Assembly: GCA_019348335.1 (NCBI GenBank)
Contig: JAHWJR010000005.1
Coordinates: 1,600 to 32,949 of the forward strand
DNA length: 31,350 nt
Reading direction: 5' to 3'
DNA from: Actinomycetota bacterium
GTDB taxonomy: Bacteria; Actinomycetota; Acidimicrobiia; Acidimicrobiales; CADCSY01
Notes under the pieces: model-generated
The model's input: the letters and a program-made list of their open reading frames with translations, nothing else
The model's database searches: none
Told to the model about the DNA's origin: nothing
Part shown: one piece after another, positions 21,495-31,212 of the stretch
Numbering within the stretch: position 1 is the stretch's first letter
How the letters are laid out: the number at the start of each line of letters is the position of its first letter
Translations under genes and position numbers: made by a program

Positions 21495-22000
21495 GTGGAC
21501 CAGTACCTGCCCATCGTCGTGATGTTCGTGCTGGCGGTGGGATTCGTCGTCCTCAGCATCGTCACGTCCAAGTTGCTGGCCCCGGGGCGTCCCACCCCTG
21601 CCAAGGAGGCGCCCTACGAGTCCGGGATCGTGCCCACCTCCGAGCCGGCGCGGCGGTTCCCCGTGCGCTTCTACCTGGTGGCCATGATCTTCATCGTGTT
21701 CGACATCGAGATCATCTTCTTGTTCCCCTGGGCCGTGGTGCACCGTGAGCTCGGAGCCTTCGGCCTGTGGGCCATCGTCGCCTTCATCGTCCCGTTCTTC
21801 CTGTCGTTCCTGTGGGAGGTCGCCGAAGGGGGGCTCGAGTGGGGCCCGGTGTCGCGTTCCCGGCCCCTGACCGATGAGCACCGGACCACGACCTCCACCG
21901 TGCGCCTGGTGGGCATGGACGGACGCGAGCCGTCCGAGCCCGCGGTACGTGACCGCCCGGCCGAGGAGAAGACGAACGAGAAGGAGGAGGTGGTCACCTG

Positions 22001-22001
<1 letters not shown>
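21495..22001 (+). CDS. nuoA: NADH-quinone oxidoreductase subunit A
   Basis: A 168-residue membrane subunit of complex I with three helices, at about 5-27, 60-82 and 88-108. Y-E-S-G-I and F-D-I-E-I-I-F-L-F-P-W are the family signatures; the acidic residues in the second helix belong to the quinone-site membrane region. The family is usually about 120 residues; here about 50 extra hydrophilic residues follow G-G-L-E-W-G. The GTG start has a TAGCCT box but no ribosome site. It begins the nuo operon, and its stop overlaps nuoB (TGATG). Confidence 0.95.
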
Positions 22002-22588
<587 letters not shown>

Positions 22589-22610
22589 CCACGGCGACCG
22601 TGGAGACCCC

Positions 22611-23141
22611 ATGAGCGCCGACGACCAGGCCGTGCCCGATGAGCAGGCCGTGCCCCAGGAGGAGGAGCGCCGCCACGGCGCGCCGTTGACCCGCCAGCTC
22701 GGCCAGGTGGTGCTCCACCCGAGCCGTGAGGGCTACCGGGACCTTGTCGAGCAGTTGCGCCGTGACGGCTACACCTTCTGCCTGGACGTCACCGCCGCCG
22801 ACTACCTCACCCATCCCGGGCGGTCAGGGCTGCCGTCGACGGTCACGCCCGAGCGGTTCGAGGTCGTCGCCATCCTCCTGTCGTTCGAGGGCAAGGAGCG
22901 ACTGCGCATTCGGGTGCAGGTGCCCGACGGCGATCCCGTCGTGGCGTCGTTGTTCCAGCTCCATCCCGGCACCGAGGCGATGGAGCGAGAGGTCTACGAC
23001 ATGTACGGCATCGTCTTCGACGGCCACCCCGACCTCACCCGGATCCTCATGCCGGAGGACTGGGAGGGTCACCCCCTGCGCAAGGACTACGCCGTCGGGC
23101 GCATCCCGGTGCAGTTCAAGGGTGCTCCGGGCGACCGATGA
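22611..23141 (+). CDS. nuoC: NADH-quinone oxidoreductase subunit C
   Basis: A 176-residue peripheral-arm subunit. The signature E-R-E-V-Y-D-M-Y-G-I is followed by H-P-D-L-T-R-I-L-M-P and E-G-H-P-L-R-K-D-Y, which is nearly invariant in the family. The first 25 residues are acidic and poorly conserved. The ATG at 22611 was chosen because GGAG lies five bases upstream; the longer frame overlaps nuoB and is a shadow. It is separate from nuoD, not fused as in enterobacteria. Confidence 0.95.
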   Translation: MSADDQAVPDEQAVPQEEERRHGAPLTRQLGQVVLHPSREGYRDLVEQLRRDGYTFCLDVTAADYLTHPGRSGLPSTVTPERFEVVAILLSFEGKERLRIRVQVPDGDPVVASLFQLHPGTEAMEREVYDMYGIVFDGHPDLTRILMPEDWEGHPLRKDYAVGRIPVQFKGAPGDR

Positions 23142-23151
23142 GGAGCGGAGC

Positions 23152-24477
23152 ATGACCAGCATCCGTTACCCGGGGGCTGCCACCTCCGAAGGCGCGCAGG
23201 AGCTGTCGGCGCGGGGCCAGATGACCGCCGGGGAGCTGCTGCGCGAGTCCGGCTCGGTGCTGCGCATGTCCGAGGCGGCAGCGGCCGAGCAAGCCGACCG
23301 GGCTCCCGGTGACCAGGAGACCATGATCATCAACATGGGGCCTCAGCACCCCAGCACCCACGGGGTGCTGCGCCTCATGCTCGAGCTCGAGGGCGAGACG
23401 GTGCTGCGGAGCAAGCCCATCATCGGCTACCTCCACACCGGCATGGAGAAGACGGGGGAGGACCTGACCTTCCTCCAGGGGCCCACCAACGTCACCCGCA
23501 TGGACTACGCCAGCCCGCTGTTCAACGAGCTGGTGTTCTCCCTCGCCACCGAGGCGTTGCTGCAGGTCGAGATCCCGCCCCGGGCCACCTGGATCCGGAT
23601 GCTGATGACCGAGCTCAACCGGATCGCCTCCCACTTCTTGTTCCTCGCCACCAACGGCCTCGACCTGGGCGCCATCTCCATGATCCTGTACGGCTGGCGC
23701 GAGCGCGACCTGGTGCTGCAGTTCTTCGAGAAGACCACCGGGTTGCGGATGAACCACAACTACATCCGCCCCGGAGGGGTGGCCGCCGACCTTCCCGACG
23801 GCTGGCGGGACGACGTCCTGCGCATCCTCGACGCCCTGCCTGCGCGCCTGCAGGAGTACGACGAGCTCATGACCGGCCAGCCCATCTGGCGGGCGCGCAC
23901 CCAGGGCGTGGGCGTGCTCACCGCCGAGGAGGCGATCGCCCTGGGGGCCACCGGGCCCATCCTGCGCGCCAGCGGGGTGCCATGGGACCTGCGCCGCGAC
24001 ATCCCCTACCTGGCCTACGAGGAGGTCGACTTCAACGTGGTGGTCGGCACCTACGGCGACGTGTTCGACCGCTATGCCATCCGGCTCAACGAGATCCGCG
24101 AGTCGATCGGCCTCGTGCGCCAGATCCTCGACCGCATCCCCCGGGGCGACTACCGCGTCCAGAACAAGAAGGTGACGCCCCCGCCCCGGGCCCGCATCGA
24201 CGAGTCGATGGAGGCGCTGATCCACCATTTCAAGATCTTCACCGAGGGGTTCAAGGTCCCCGAGGGCGAGGTCTACGTGGCGGTGGAGTCGCCCCGCGGC
24301 GAGCTCGGGTGCTATCTCGTCTCCGATGGCAGCGCCAAGCCCTACCGCATGCACATCCGCGGCCCGTCCTTCGTCAACCTCCAGACGCTCCCGCACATGC
24401 TGAGGGGCGGTCTCATCGCCGACGCCGTGGCCGTCATCTCGTCGGTCGACCCCATCATGGGGGAGGTCGACCGGTGA
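23152..24477 (+). CDS. nuoD: NADH-quinone oxidoreductase subunit D
   Basis: A 441-residue subunit that forms the quinone cavity with NuoB. G-P-Q-H-P-S-T-H-G-V contains the conserved histidine pair near the quinone head. G-Y-L-H-T-G-M-E-K, R-M-D-Y and the C-terminal V-D-P-I-M-G-E-V-D-R are also typical. The first 55 residues (Ala/Glu-rich, from M-T-S-I-R-Y-P-G) precede the conserved domain. The ATG is 10 bases after the nuoC stop with GGAGCGGAG upstream. The stop overlaps the nuoE start (GTGA). Confidence 0.96.
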   Translation: MTSIRYPGAATSEGAQELSARGQMTAGELLRESGSVLRMSEAAAAEQADRAPGDQETMIINMGPQHPSTHGVLRLMLELEGETVLRSKPIIGYLHTGMEKTGEDLTFLQGPTNVTRMDYASPLFNELVFSLATEALLQVEIPPRATWIRMLMTELNRIASHFLFLATNGLDLGAISMILYGWRERDLVLQFFEKTTGLRMNHNYIRPGGVAADLPDGWRDDVLRILDALPARLQEYDELMTGQPIWRARTQGVGVLTAEEAIALGATGPILRASGVPWDLRRDIPYLAYEEVDFNVVVGTYGDVFDRYAIRLNEIRESIGLVRQILDRIPRGDYRVQNKKVTPPPRARIDESMEALIHHFKIFTEGFKVPEGEVYVAVESPRGELGCYLVSDGSAKPYRMHIRGPSFVNLQTLPHMLRGGLIADAVAVISSVDPIMGEVDR

Positions 24478-25061
24478 GCCGCTTGAACCCGGGCAACGTC
24501 GAGCTGGCCCGCACGATCATCTCCCGCTACCCCCGTCCCCGTTCGGCGCTGATCCCGCTGCTGCACGTGGCCCAGGAGCAGGAGGGATGGGTGAGCCCGG
24601 AGGCCATGGCCCACATCGCCGAGTTGGTCGACCTGGCGCCCGCCGAGGTGCTGGGCACGGCCAGCTTCTACGGCATGTTCAAGCGGGAGCCGGTGGGCCG
24701 CTACGTGGTGAGCGTCTGCACCAACATCTCCTGCCTGCTGCTCGGAGGCGAGGAGCTGCTCGAGCACTGCGAGCGCACGCTCGGGATCAAGCCCGGTGCC
24801 ACCACCTCCGACGGCATGTTCACCCTCGAGGACGTGGAGTGCATCGCCGCCTGCACCGACGCCCCGTGCCTCCAGGTCAACTACCGCTACTTCCTGCGGA
24901 TCAGCCACGACGAGGTCGATGCGCTGGTCGACGACCTGCGGGCGGGACGACGAACCGACGAGGTCCCCCCGCACGGGACCCTCACCCGGGTCCGCCAGGA
25001 CATCCGTCCCGAGCGGTGGGTGGGGCGAGGGGCCGAGGGCCTGCCCCCGGAGATCCGCTGA
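24474..25061 (+). CDS. nuoE: NADH-quinone oxidoreductase subunit E
   Basis: A 195-residue thioredoxin-fold subunit with [2Fe-2S] cluster N1a. The ligands are C82 and C87 (V-C-T-N-I-S-C) and C123 and C127 (E-C-I-A-A-C), with A-S-F-Y before them. C132 is an additional cysteine. The final 35 residues are a charged tail beyond the usual end. The GTG overlaps the nuoD stop by four bases and its own stop overlaps nuoF (TGATG). It belongs to the NADH-oxidising module with NuoF and NuoG. Confidence 0.95.
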   Translation: MSRLNPGNVELARTIISRYPRPRSALIPLLHVAQEQEGWVSPEAMAHIAELVDLAPAEVLGTASFYGMFKREPVGRYVVSVCTNISCLLLGGEELLEHCERTLGIKPGATTSDGMFTLEDVECIAACTDAPCLQVNYRYFLRISHDEVDALVDDLRAGRRTDEVPPHGTLTRVRQDIRPERWVGRGAEGLPPEIR

Positions 25062-26404
25062 TGGCCGTCAGCGACCGTTCGCCGATCGTCACCACGCGCT
25101 TCGAGCGCGGCGACGCCCACACCCTCGAGGGCTACCTGGCCACCGGCGGCTACGCCGGGCTGCGCAAGGCGCTCGCCATGACGCCCGACGAGGTGATCGA
25201 GCAGGTGAAGGCGGCCAACCTCCAGGGTCGGGGCGGCGCCGGCTTCCCGGCCGGCGCCAAGTGGTCGTTCCTGCCCAAGGACGTCTTCCCCCGCTACTTC
25301 GTGGTCAACGGTGACGAGAGCGAGCCGGGCACGTGCAAGGACCGGCCGCTCATGGAGCGCGACCCCCACCAGCTCATCGAGGGCCTGCTGATCTCGTGCT
25401 ACGCGGTGCGGGCGTCACAGGCGTTCATCTACGTCCGGGGCGAGATGGCCCTGGCCCAGGAGCGCCTGGCCATCGCCCTCAACGGTGCCTACGCCGCCGG
25501 CTACATCGGCAAGGACATCCTCGGGTCGGGGTGGTCGCTCGACGTGATCCTGCACTGGGGGGCCGGCGCCTACATCGTGGGCGAGGAGACGGCGCTGATC
25601 GAGAGCCTGGAGGGCCAGCGGGGCATGCCCCGGCTCAAGCCCCCCTACTTCCCGGCGGCCAAGGGCCTCTACATGCAGCCCACCGTGGTCAACAACGTGG
25701 AGACGCTCTCGTACATCCCCTGGGTGATGCAGCACGGGGGCGAGGCCTATGCCGCCATCGGCACCGAGAAGGCGACGGGGCTCCGTCTGTTCGCGCTGTC
25801 CGGCCACGTCCGACGCCCGGGCGTCTACGAGGTGGAGATGGGCACGACCACCTTCCGCGACCTGGTGGAGGCGCCGGTCTACGGCGGCGGCATGCGCCAC
25901 GGCAACAAGCTGAAGGCGTTCGTGCCCGGTGGCGCGTCGGCGCCGTGGTTCTATCCCGAGCAACTCGACCTGCCGCTCGATTCCAGCGTGGTCGGCCCTG
26001 CCGGGTCCATGCTCGGCTCAGGCGCCGTGGTCATCATGGACGAGACCACCTGTGCGGTCCGGGCGGCGTGGCGGCTCGTGCGGTTCTTCGCCCACGAGTC
26101 CTGCGGCAAGTGCACTCCGTGCCGCGAGGGGGCCTCGTGGATCGAGAAGATCCTGCGCCGCATCGAGAAGGGCAACGGGCGCGAGGAGGACCTCGACCTG
26201 TTGCTCGACGTGGGGGACAACATCAGCCCTGGCCCGTTCCCGCGTCCCGCCGTCGACGGCGAAGAGGCGGTGCCCTTCCCGTACAAGCAGACCACCATCT
26301 GTCCCCTCGGGCCCTCGACCGTCTCACCGGTGCACTCCTCGATCTTGCGGTTCCGCGACGAGTACCGGATCCACATCAAGGAAGGAGGGTGCCCGTATGG
26401 CTGA
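25061..26404 (+). CDS. nuoF: NADH-quinone oxidoreductase subunit F
   Basis: A 447-residue subunit binding NADH, FMN and cluster N3. G-R-G-G-A-G-F-P-A-G-A-K-W is the nucleotide-binding loop, and N-G-D-E-S-E-P-G-T-C-K-D-R the FMN region. N3 ligands are C348, C351 and C354 in S-C-G-K-C-T-P-C-R-E-G, and C414 in T-I-C-P-L-G-P-S. Between C354 and C414 there is a Pro-rich stretch of about 20 residues (around P-R-P-A-V-D-G-E-E-A) that makes the spacing longer than in E. coli. The ATG overlaps the nuoE stop, and the end overlaps nuoG by 8 bases. Confidence 0.96.
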   Translation: MAVSDRSPIVTTRFERGDAHTLEGYLATGGYAGLRKALAMTPDEVIEQVKAANLQGRGGAGFPAGAKWSFLPKDVFPRYFVVNGDESEPGTCKDRPLMERDPHQLIEGLLISCYAVRASQAFIYVRGEMALAQERLAIALNGAYAAGYIGKDILGSGWSLDVILHWGAGAYIVGEETALIESLEGQRGMPRLKPPYFPAAKGLYMQPTVVNNVETLSYIPWVMQHGGEAYAAIGTEKATGLRLFALSGHVRRPGVYEVEMGTTTFRDLVEAPVYGGGMRHGNKLKAFVPGGASAPWFYPEQLDLPLDSSVVGPAGSMLGSGAVVIMDETTCAVRAAWRLVRFFAHESCGKCTPCREGASWIEKILRRIEKGNGREEDLDLLLDVGDNISPGPFPRPAVDGEEAVPFPYKQTTICPLGPSTVSPVHSSILRFRDEYRIHIKEGGCPYG

Positions 26405-29282
26405 GCAGACCGAGCAGGCGGAGAAGACCACCGTCACCATCACCGTCGACGGGCGCCAGGTCGAGGCCCAACCGGGTGAGCTGGTGATCGCCGCCGCCGA
26501 GCGTCACGGGGTCTACATCCCCCGCTTCTGTTACCACCCCCGCATGCGGTCGGTGGGCATGTGCCGCATGTGCGTGGTCGAGATCGACAGCGGCCGGGGG
26601 CCGGCGCTGCAGCCGGCGTGCATGCTGCCCGTCGCCGAGGGCATGACCGTCGACACCCAGTCGGCCAAGAGCAAGAAGGTCCAGGACGGGGTGCTCGAGT
26701 TCCTGCTCATCAACCACCCCCTCGACTGCCCGGTGTGCGACAAGGGCGGCGAGTGCCCGCTGCAGGACCAGACACTCGCCTTCGGCCCCGGCGAGAGCCG
26801 TTTCGTCGAGGAGAAGCGTCACTTCGCCAAGCCCATCGCCATCAGCGAGCTGGTGTACCTCGACCGGGAGCGCTGCATCCTGTGCGACCGCTGCACCCGC
26901 TTCGCCAACGAGGTGGCCGGCGACCCGCTCATCTCGTTCATCGACCGCGGCAACCACACCCAGATCAACACCTTCCCCGACGAGCCGTTCGCCTCGTACT
27001 TCAGCGGCAACACGGTGCAGATCTGCCCGGTGGGGGCGCTACTGGCCAAGCCGTACCGGTTCCGGGCGCGGCCCTGGGACCTCGACCAGGTGGAGTCCAC
27101 GTGCACCTCGTGCTCGGTGGGGTGCCGCATCGCCCTCCAGTCGTCGTCCAACCGCCTGGTGCGCAAGCTGGGTGTCGACGTCGACCCGGTCAACTGGGGC
27201 TGGCTGTGCGACAAGGGCCGCTTCGACTTCGAGGCCATCAACAGCGACGACCGACTGGGGGCGCCGCTGGTGCGCCAGGGCGAAGAGCTGGCGCAGGCGT
27301 CGTGGGCCGAGGCGCTGGCCCGTGCCACCGAGGCCCTCGACCGGGCCGGCCGGCGACCTGGCCGCGAGTCCATCGCCGTGCTCGGTGGCGCTCGCCTGGG
27401 CAACGAGGACGCCTACGCCTGGTCGAAGCTGGCCCGCACCGTCCTCGGCACCGACTCCGTCGACGCCCAGCTCGGTGACGGCCTGCCCGCTCAGGCGGTG
27501 TTGGGACTTCCTCGGGCGACCATCGACGCCGCCTGCGGTGCCGACACCATCGTGCTCCTGGGCCCAGACCTCAAAGAAGAGCTGCCGGTGCTGTACCTGC
27601 GCCTGCGGGATGCGGTGGTCAACCGGGGGGCCAAGCTGGTCGAGCTGAGCCCGGTGGAGACGGGCATGACCCGCTACGCCACCGCCTCGCTGCGCTACCG
27701 GCCGGGCGAGGCTGCCCAGCTGGTGCGTTCGCTGCTGGAGCTCCGGACCGGTGACGACCGTGGCAACGGTGCGGCCGACCCCCGCCGGCAGGCGGCCGAG
27801 TTGCTCCGCGCCGATTCGGTCGTGTGCGTGCTGGGGCGCCCGTCACTGGCGGAGGCGCCCGAGCCCGTCTGCGAGGCCGCCGCCGCCCTGGTCGACGCCC
27901 TGCCCGGCATCAGCTTCCTCTCCGCCCTGCGCCGGGCCAACGTCCACGGCGCTCTCGACATGGGGCTGGCGCCGGGGCTGCTTCCCGGGCGGGTGTCGCT
28001 CGAGAAGGGGCGACGGTGGTTCTCCCGGGAGTGGGGCAGCCTTCCGTCCGAACCGGGGCTCGACGCCACCGGGATTCTCGAGGCCGCCGCCAACGGGCGG
28101 GTGGCGTGTCTCGTACTGCTCGGCGCCGATCCCCTGGCCGACTTCCCCGACCGCGACCTGGCCCGCCGGGCGCTGGCCGGCGCCGGCTCGGTCATCGCCG
28201 TCGACAGCTTCCTCACCGACTCGGCCCGGCAGGCCGACGTGGTGCTGGCCGCCTCGTCGTTCGGCGAGAAGTCGGGCACCACCACCAACCTCGAAGGGCG
28301 GGTCAGCCGCCTGCACCAGAAGGTCACCGCGCCGGGAACGGCGCGGGCCGACTGGATGATCGCCGCCGAGTTGGCGTTCCGGCTGGGCGGTGACCTCGGT
28401 CTCGACTCCCTGGAGGCGGTGTGGGACGAGATCGAGCGCCTGGCTCCGTCCCACCAGGGCATCACCCGCGAACGGCTGTCGTCGCCGGAGGGCTTCGACG
28501 GCATCGTCGTCGGCGACGTGCCCGACGCCTCCGACCACCAGGCTCCGCCGTCGATGGCCCAGAGCGACTCGCCCGGCATCAGCGGCGTTGCCGGGCACGT
28601 CAAGGTCGACACGCTGGCCTCGACGGGCATGGGCAGCGAGGCCCGCCCCGACCCGCAGTCCGGCGACCAGCCGGCCGGCGCGCCGGAGGCCCTGGGCCAG
28701 GCCGCCACCGTGACCGGGCCCCGCGGCATGGGCTACACCGAAGGCGAGGAACCCGGTGCCGGCGCCGAGGCCGAGGCGGTGGAGGCCACGGTCGAGGCCG
28801 AGCACGGCTCGGGCGGCGGCGAGGACGTGTTCCGGCCCTCCGGAGGGGGTGGCGACCAGGGCACGACCCCCCAGCGCCCGCCTCTGCTCAGCTGGGCGGG
28901 ACCGGGCACGACCCGTCCGCCCCCGCCGCGTGACCGCTACTCGCTGCGCCTGGTCTCGAGCCGGCGCCTGTACGACGACGGCACGCTCGTGCACCACTCG
29001 CCTTCGTTGGCCCCGCTCGCCGCCGGCGCCCACCTGCGGGTGCACCCCGGCGACCTCCAGCCGCTCGGCGTGAGCAGCGGCACCAGGGTGGGCATCACCA
29101 GCAGCCGGGGCCGGGCGGTCCTGGAGGCGGTGACCGACCCGGGCGTGCCCCAGGGCACGGTGTTCGTGGCCTTCAACCAGCCGGGTTCGGCGGCGTCGGG
29201 CCTCATCGACGTCGGCCAACCGGTGACCGAGGTACGCCTGGAGACCACGCCCCAGGACGGCGATCCGGGGAGCGGCGGATGA
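26397..29282 (+). CDS. nuoG: NADH-quinone oxidoreductase subunit G
   Basis: A 961-residue Fe-S subunit. Ligand sets are C45/C56/C59/C75 (N1b), H107/C111/C114/C120 (N4-type with His), C160/C163/C166/C210 (N5-type), and C236/C239/C243/C271, which matches the off-path cluster N7 kept in some bacteria. A molybdopterin-oxidoreductase-like domain, which in NuoG has no known catalytic role, follows to about residue 700. Residues about 708-845 are a low-complexity Gly/Ala/Glu/Pro linker, after which a molybdopterin-dinucleotide-binding-like domain closes the protein. GGAGG lies upstream of the ATG at 26397. The stop overlaps nuoH (ATGA). Confidence 0.95.
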   Translation: MAEQTEQAEKTTVTITVDGRQVEAQPGELVIAAAERHGVYIPRFCYHPRMRSVGMCRMCVVEIDSGRGPALQPACMLPVAEGMTVDTQSAKSKKVQDGVLEFLLINHPLDCPVCDKGGECPLQDQTLAFGPGESRFVEEKRHFAKPIAISELVYLDRERCILCDRCTRFANEVAGDPLISFIDRGNHTQINTFPDEPFASYFSGNTVQICPVGALLAKPYRFRARPWDLDQVESTCTSCSVGCRIALQSSSNRLVRKLGVDVDPVNWGWLCDKGRFDFEAINSDDRLGAPLVRQGEELAQASWAEALARATEALDRAGRRPGRESIAVLGGARLGNEDAYAWSKLARTVLGTDSVDAQLGDGLPAQAVLGLPRATIDAACGADTIVLLGPDLKEELPVLYLRLRDAVVNRGAKLVELSPVETGMTRYATASLRYRPGEAAQLVRSLLELRTGDDRGNGAADPRRQAAELLRADSVVCVLGRPSLAEAPEPVCEAAAALVDALPGISFLSALRRANVHGALDMGLAPGLLPGRVSLEKGRRWFSREWGSLPSEPGLDATGILEAAANGRVACLVLLGADPLADFPDRDLARRALAGAGSVIAVDSFLTDSARQADVVLAASSFGEKSGTTTNLEGRVSRLHQKVTAPGTARADWMIAAELAFRLGGDLGLDSLEAVWDEIERLAPSHQGITRERLSSPEGFDGIVVGDVPDASDHQAPPSMAQSDSPGISGVAGHVKVDTLASTGMGSEARPDPQSGDQPAGAPEALGQAATVTGPRGMGYTEGEEPGAGAEAEAVEATVEAEHGSGGGEDVFRPSGGGGDQGTTPQRPPLLSWAGPGTTRPPPPRDRYSLRLVSSRRLYDDGTLVHHSPSLAPLAAGAHLRVHPGDLQPLGVSSGTRVGITSSRGRAVLEAVTDPGVPQGTVFVAFNQPGSAASGLIDVGQPVTEVRLETTPQDGDPGSGG

Positions 29283-30484
29283 CCGGCGACCCGCTGTTCG
29301 CCGACGGCGTCGACCTGGTGGTCGTGGCGCTGGTGGTCATCAAGGCCCTGGTGGCCTTCACCATCGTGGTGGTCGGCGTCATCTTCATGATCTGGTTCGA
29401 GCGCAAGGTGCTCGCCGACATGCAGAACCGCATCGGTCCCAACCGGGCCGGCAAGTGGGGGATGCTCCAGACGCTCGCCGACGGGGTGAAGCTGATCTTC
29501 AAGGAGGATCTGAGCCCCGACCGGTCCGACCGGCTGGTGTTCCGCCTGGCGCCCTACCTCTCGGTCGCTCCTGCCTTCCTCATCTTCACCATCGTGCCCA
29601 TCGGCGGCTCCTTCACCGGCGGCAACGACGGTCGGGTCTAGCTCTTCGGGCGCGAGACGTGGCTCCAGGTGGCCGACCCTCCGGTCGGCGTGCTGTTCCT
29701 GATCGCCATGTCGTCGATCGCCGTGTACGGCGTGATGCTCGCCGGCTGGTCGTCGGGCTCGAAGTACCCGCTGCTGGGCTCGGTGCGGGCGTCGGCCCAG
29801 ATGGTGAGCTACGAGGCGGCGCTGGGGCTGTCGGTCGTGGCCGTGGTCCTGCTGAGCGGGTCGCTGTCCACCCACGACATCGTGGTCGCCCAGGCCGGCA
29901 GCATCCTCAACTGGAACGTCATCGCCACCGCCTTCGTGCCCTTCGCCATCTTCTGCGTGGCCGCCACCGCCGAGCTCAACCGACCGCCGTTCGACCTGGT
30001 CGAGGCCGAGCAGGAGCTGGTCGGAGGGTTCCACACCGAGTACTCCTCGATCCGCTTCGGCATGTTCTTCCTGGCCGAGTTCATGAACACCATCACCATG
30101 TCGGCCATCATCGTGACCCTGTTCCTCGGGGGCCCGTCGGGGCCGGTGCTGTTCGGCCCGGCGTTCATCTGGGGCATCCTGTGGTTCACCCTCAAGCTGC
30201 TGGCATTCCTGTTCACCTTCGTGTGGCTGCGGGCCACGCTGCCGCGGTACCGCTACGACCAGCTCATGGACCTGGGCTGGAAGCGGCTCATCCCGCTCTC
30301 GCTCGGATGGCTGCTGCTGATCGGCGCCATCAACGTCGGCCGTGACGCCGGCTGGAGCCGGGCGGTCGTGCTCGCCGGCGGCCTGGCCGTGCTGTTCATC
30401 TCCGGGGCGCTGCTCTTCGCCGCCGTCCGGGTGGCCGAGTCCCGCCGGCACGCCGACGAGTTCGGGGAGGTGACCGCAGTCTGA
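29279..30484 (+). pseudogene. nuoH: NADH-quinone oxidoreductase subunit H, interrupted by an in-frame TAG
   Basis: One frame of 402 codons encodes NuoH, the membrane subunit that links the quinone site to the proton-pumping arm. The N-terminal part (29279-29641) has E-R-K-V-L-A-D-M-Q-N-R-I-G-P-N-R and A-D-G-V-K-L-I-F-K-E-D. A TAG at 29639-29641 then interrupts it. The same frame continues L-F-G-R-E-T-W-L-Q-V-A-D, A-G-W-S-S-G-S-K-Y-P-L-L-G, and E-L-N-R-P-P-F-D-L-V-E-A-E-Q-E-L, all family hallmarks. Gene callers would report two ORFs, 29279-29641 and 29669-30484 (GTG). The remainder of the frame is intact and shows no decay, so a recent mutation, sequencing error or readthrough is more likely than an old pseudogene. 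It overlaps nuoG and nuoI by 4 bases and 1 base. Confidence 0.85.
29639..29641 (+). other. in-frame amber (TAG) codon inside nuoH
   Basis: The codon falls between G-R-V and L-F-G-R-E-T in a loop after a hydrophobic segment. In related NuoH proteins this position precedes F-G-H and is often small or polar. One base change from TCG (Ser), CAG (Gln) or TAC (Tyr) would create it. There is no frame change around it. TAG ends four other genes in the window normally. Confidence 0.9.
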
Positions 30485-31212
30485 TGGGCTACTTCGACGG
30501 CTTCAAGGTCACGCTCAAGCAGATGTTCCAGGCCCGGGTCACCTCGGAATATCCCGACGAGAAGCGCCCGAAGCCGGTGCGCCACCACGGCCGCCACGTC
30601 CTCAGCCGCTACGAGGACGGCATGGAGAAGTGCATCGGCTGCGAGCTGTGCGCCGGCGTGTGCCCGGCCCGGTGCATCTACGTCCGCGGCGCCGACAACC
30701 CGCCGGAGGCCCCGGTCTCGCCGGGCGAGCGGTGGGGCTTCATCTACGAGATCAACTACCTGCGCTGCATCCACTGCGACCTGTGCGTGGAGGCCTGCCC
30801 CACCGAGGCCATCACCGAGTCGAAGATGTTCGAGTTCTCCTTCACCAACCGCGACGACGCCATCTACACCCGCTCGGAGCTGCTGGTCGACGACGACGGG
30901 CGGCCGCAGAAGCTGCCCTGGGAGGACTGGCGGGAGGGCGACGACGAGCACACCTCGGCGTGGATGCGAGCCACCTCGCCCAACGGGAGCGCCGCCTACG
31001 AGGGGCGGATCTCGTGGTCGGGCGAGCTCGGCTACGGCGTGCGGGCGGCCGAGGCGGGCCAGTCGGGCGAGCCGGATCTGGCCCCGCCCAAGGACCTCGA
31101 GGCCCGGGTCGACTCCCGCTACGGCGACGACGACACTGCCGTGGGGGAGCGGGCGAGCGACTACGAGCCGGCCGGCCCCCGGGCCTCCGGCGGGAAGGGC
31201 GACCCGGCGTGA
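30484..31212 (+). CDS. nuoI: NADH-quinone oxidoreductase subunit I
   Basis: A 242-residue subunit carrying clusters N6a and N6b on the path to N2. Ligands are C50/C53/C56/C60 and C95/C98/C101/C105, in C-I-G-C-E-L-C-A-G-V-C-P and C-I-H-C-D-L-C-V-E-A-C-P. The conserved fold ends near residue 155; about 85 further residues form a polar tail rich in Gly, Asp and Glu with no known motif, longer than in most NuoI proteins. The ATG overlaps the nuoH stop by one base (TGATG), and the stop overlaps nuoJ (GTGA). Confidence 0.95.
   Translation: MGYFDGFKVTLKQMFQARVTSEYPDEKRPKPVRHHGRHVLSRYEDGMEKCIGCELCAGVCPARCIYVRGADNPPEAPVSPGERWGFIYEINYLRCIHCDLCVEACPTEAITESKMFEFSFTNRDDAIYTRSELLVDDDGRPQKLPWEDWREGDDEHTSAWMRATSPNGSAAYEGRISWSGELGYGVRAAEAGQSGEPDLAPPKDLEARVDSRYGDDDTAVGERASDYEPAGPRASGGKGDPA

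Noticed and set aside
29279..30484. General reassignment of TAG as a sense codon
   Set aside because: The cytochrome b6, subunit IV, response regulator and tiny membrane ORFs end on TAG, and cytochrome b6 does so right at its family C-terminus G-I-S-G-P-L.
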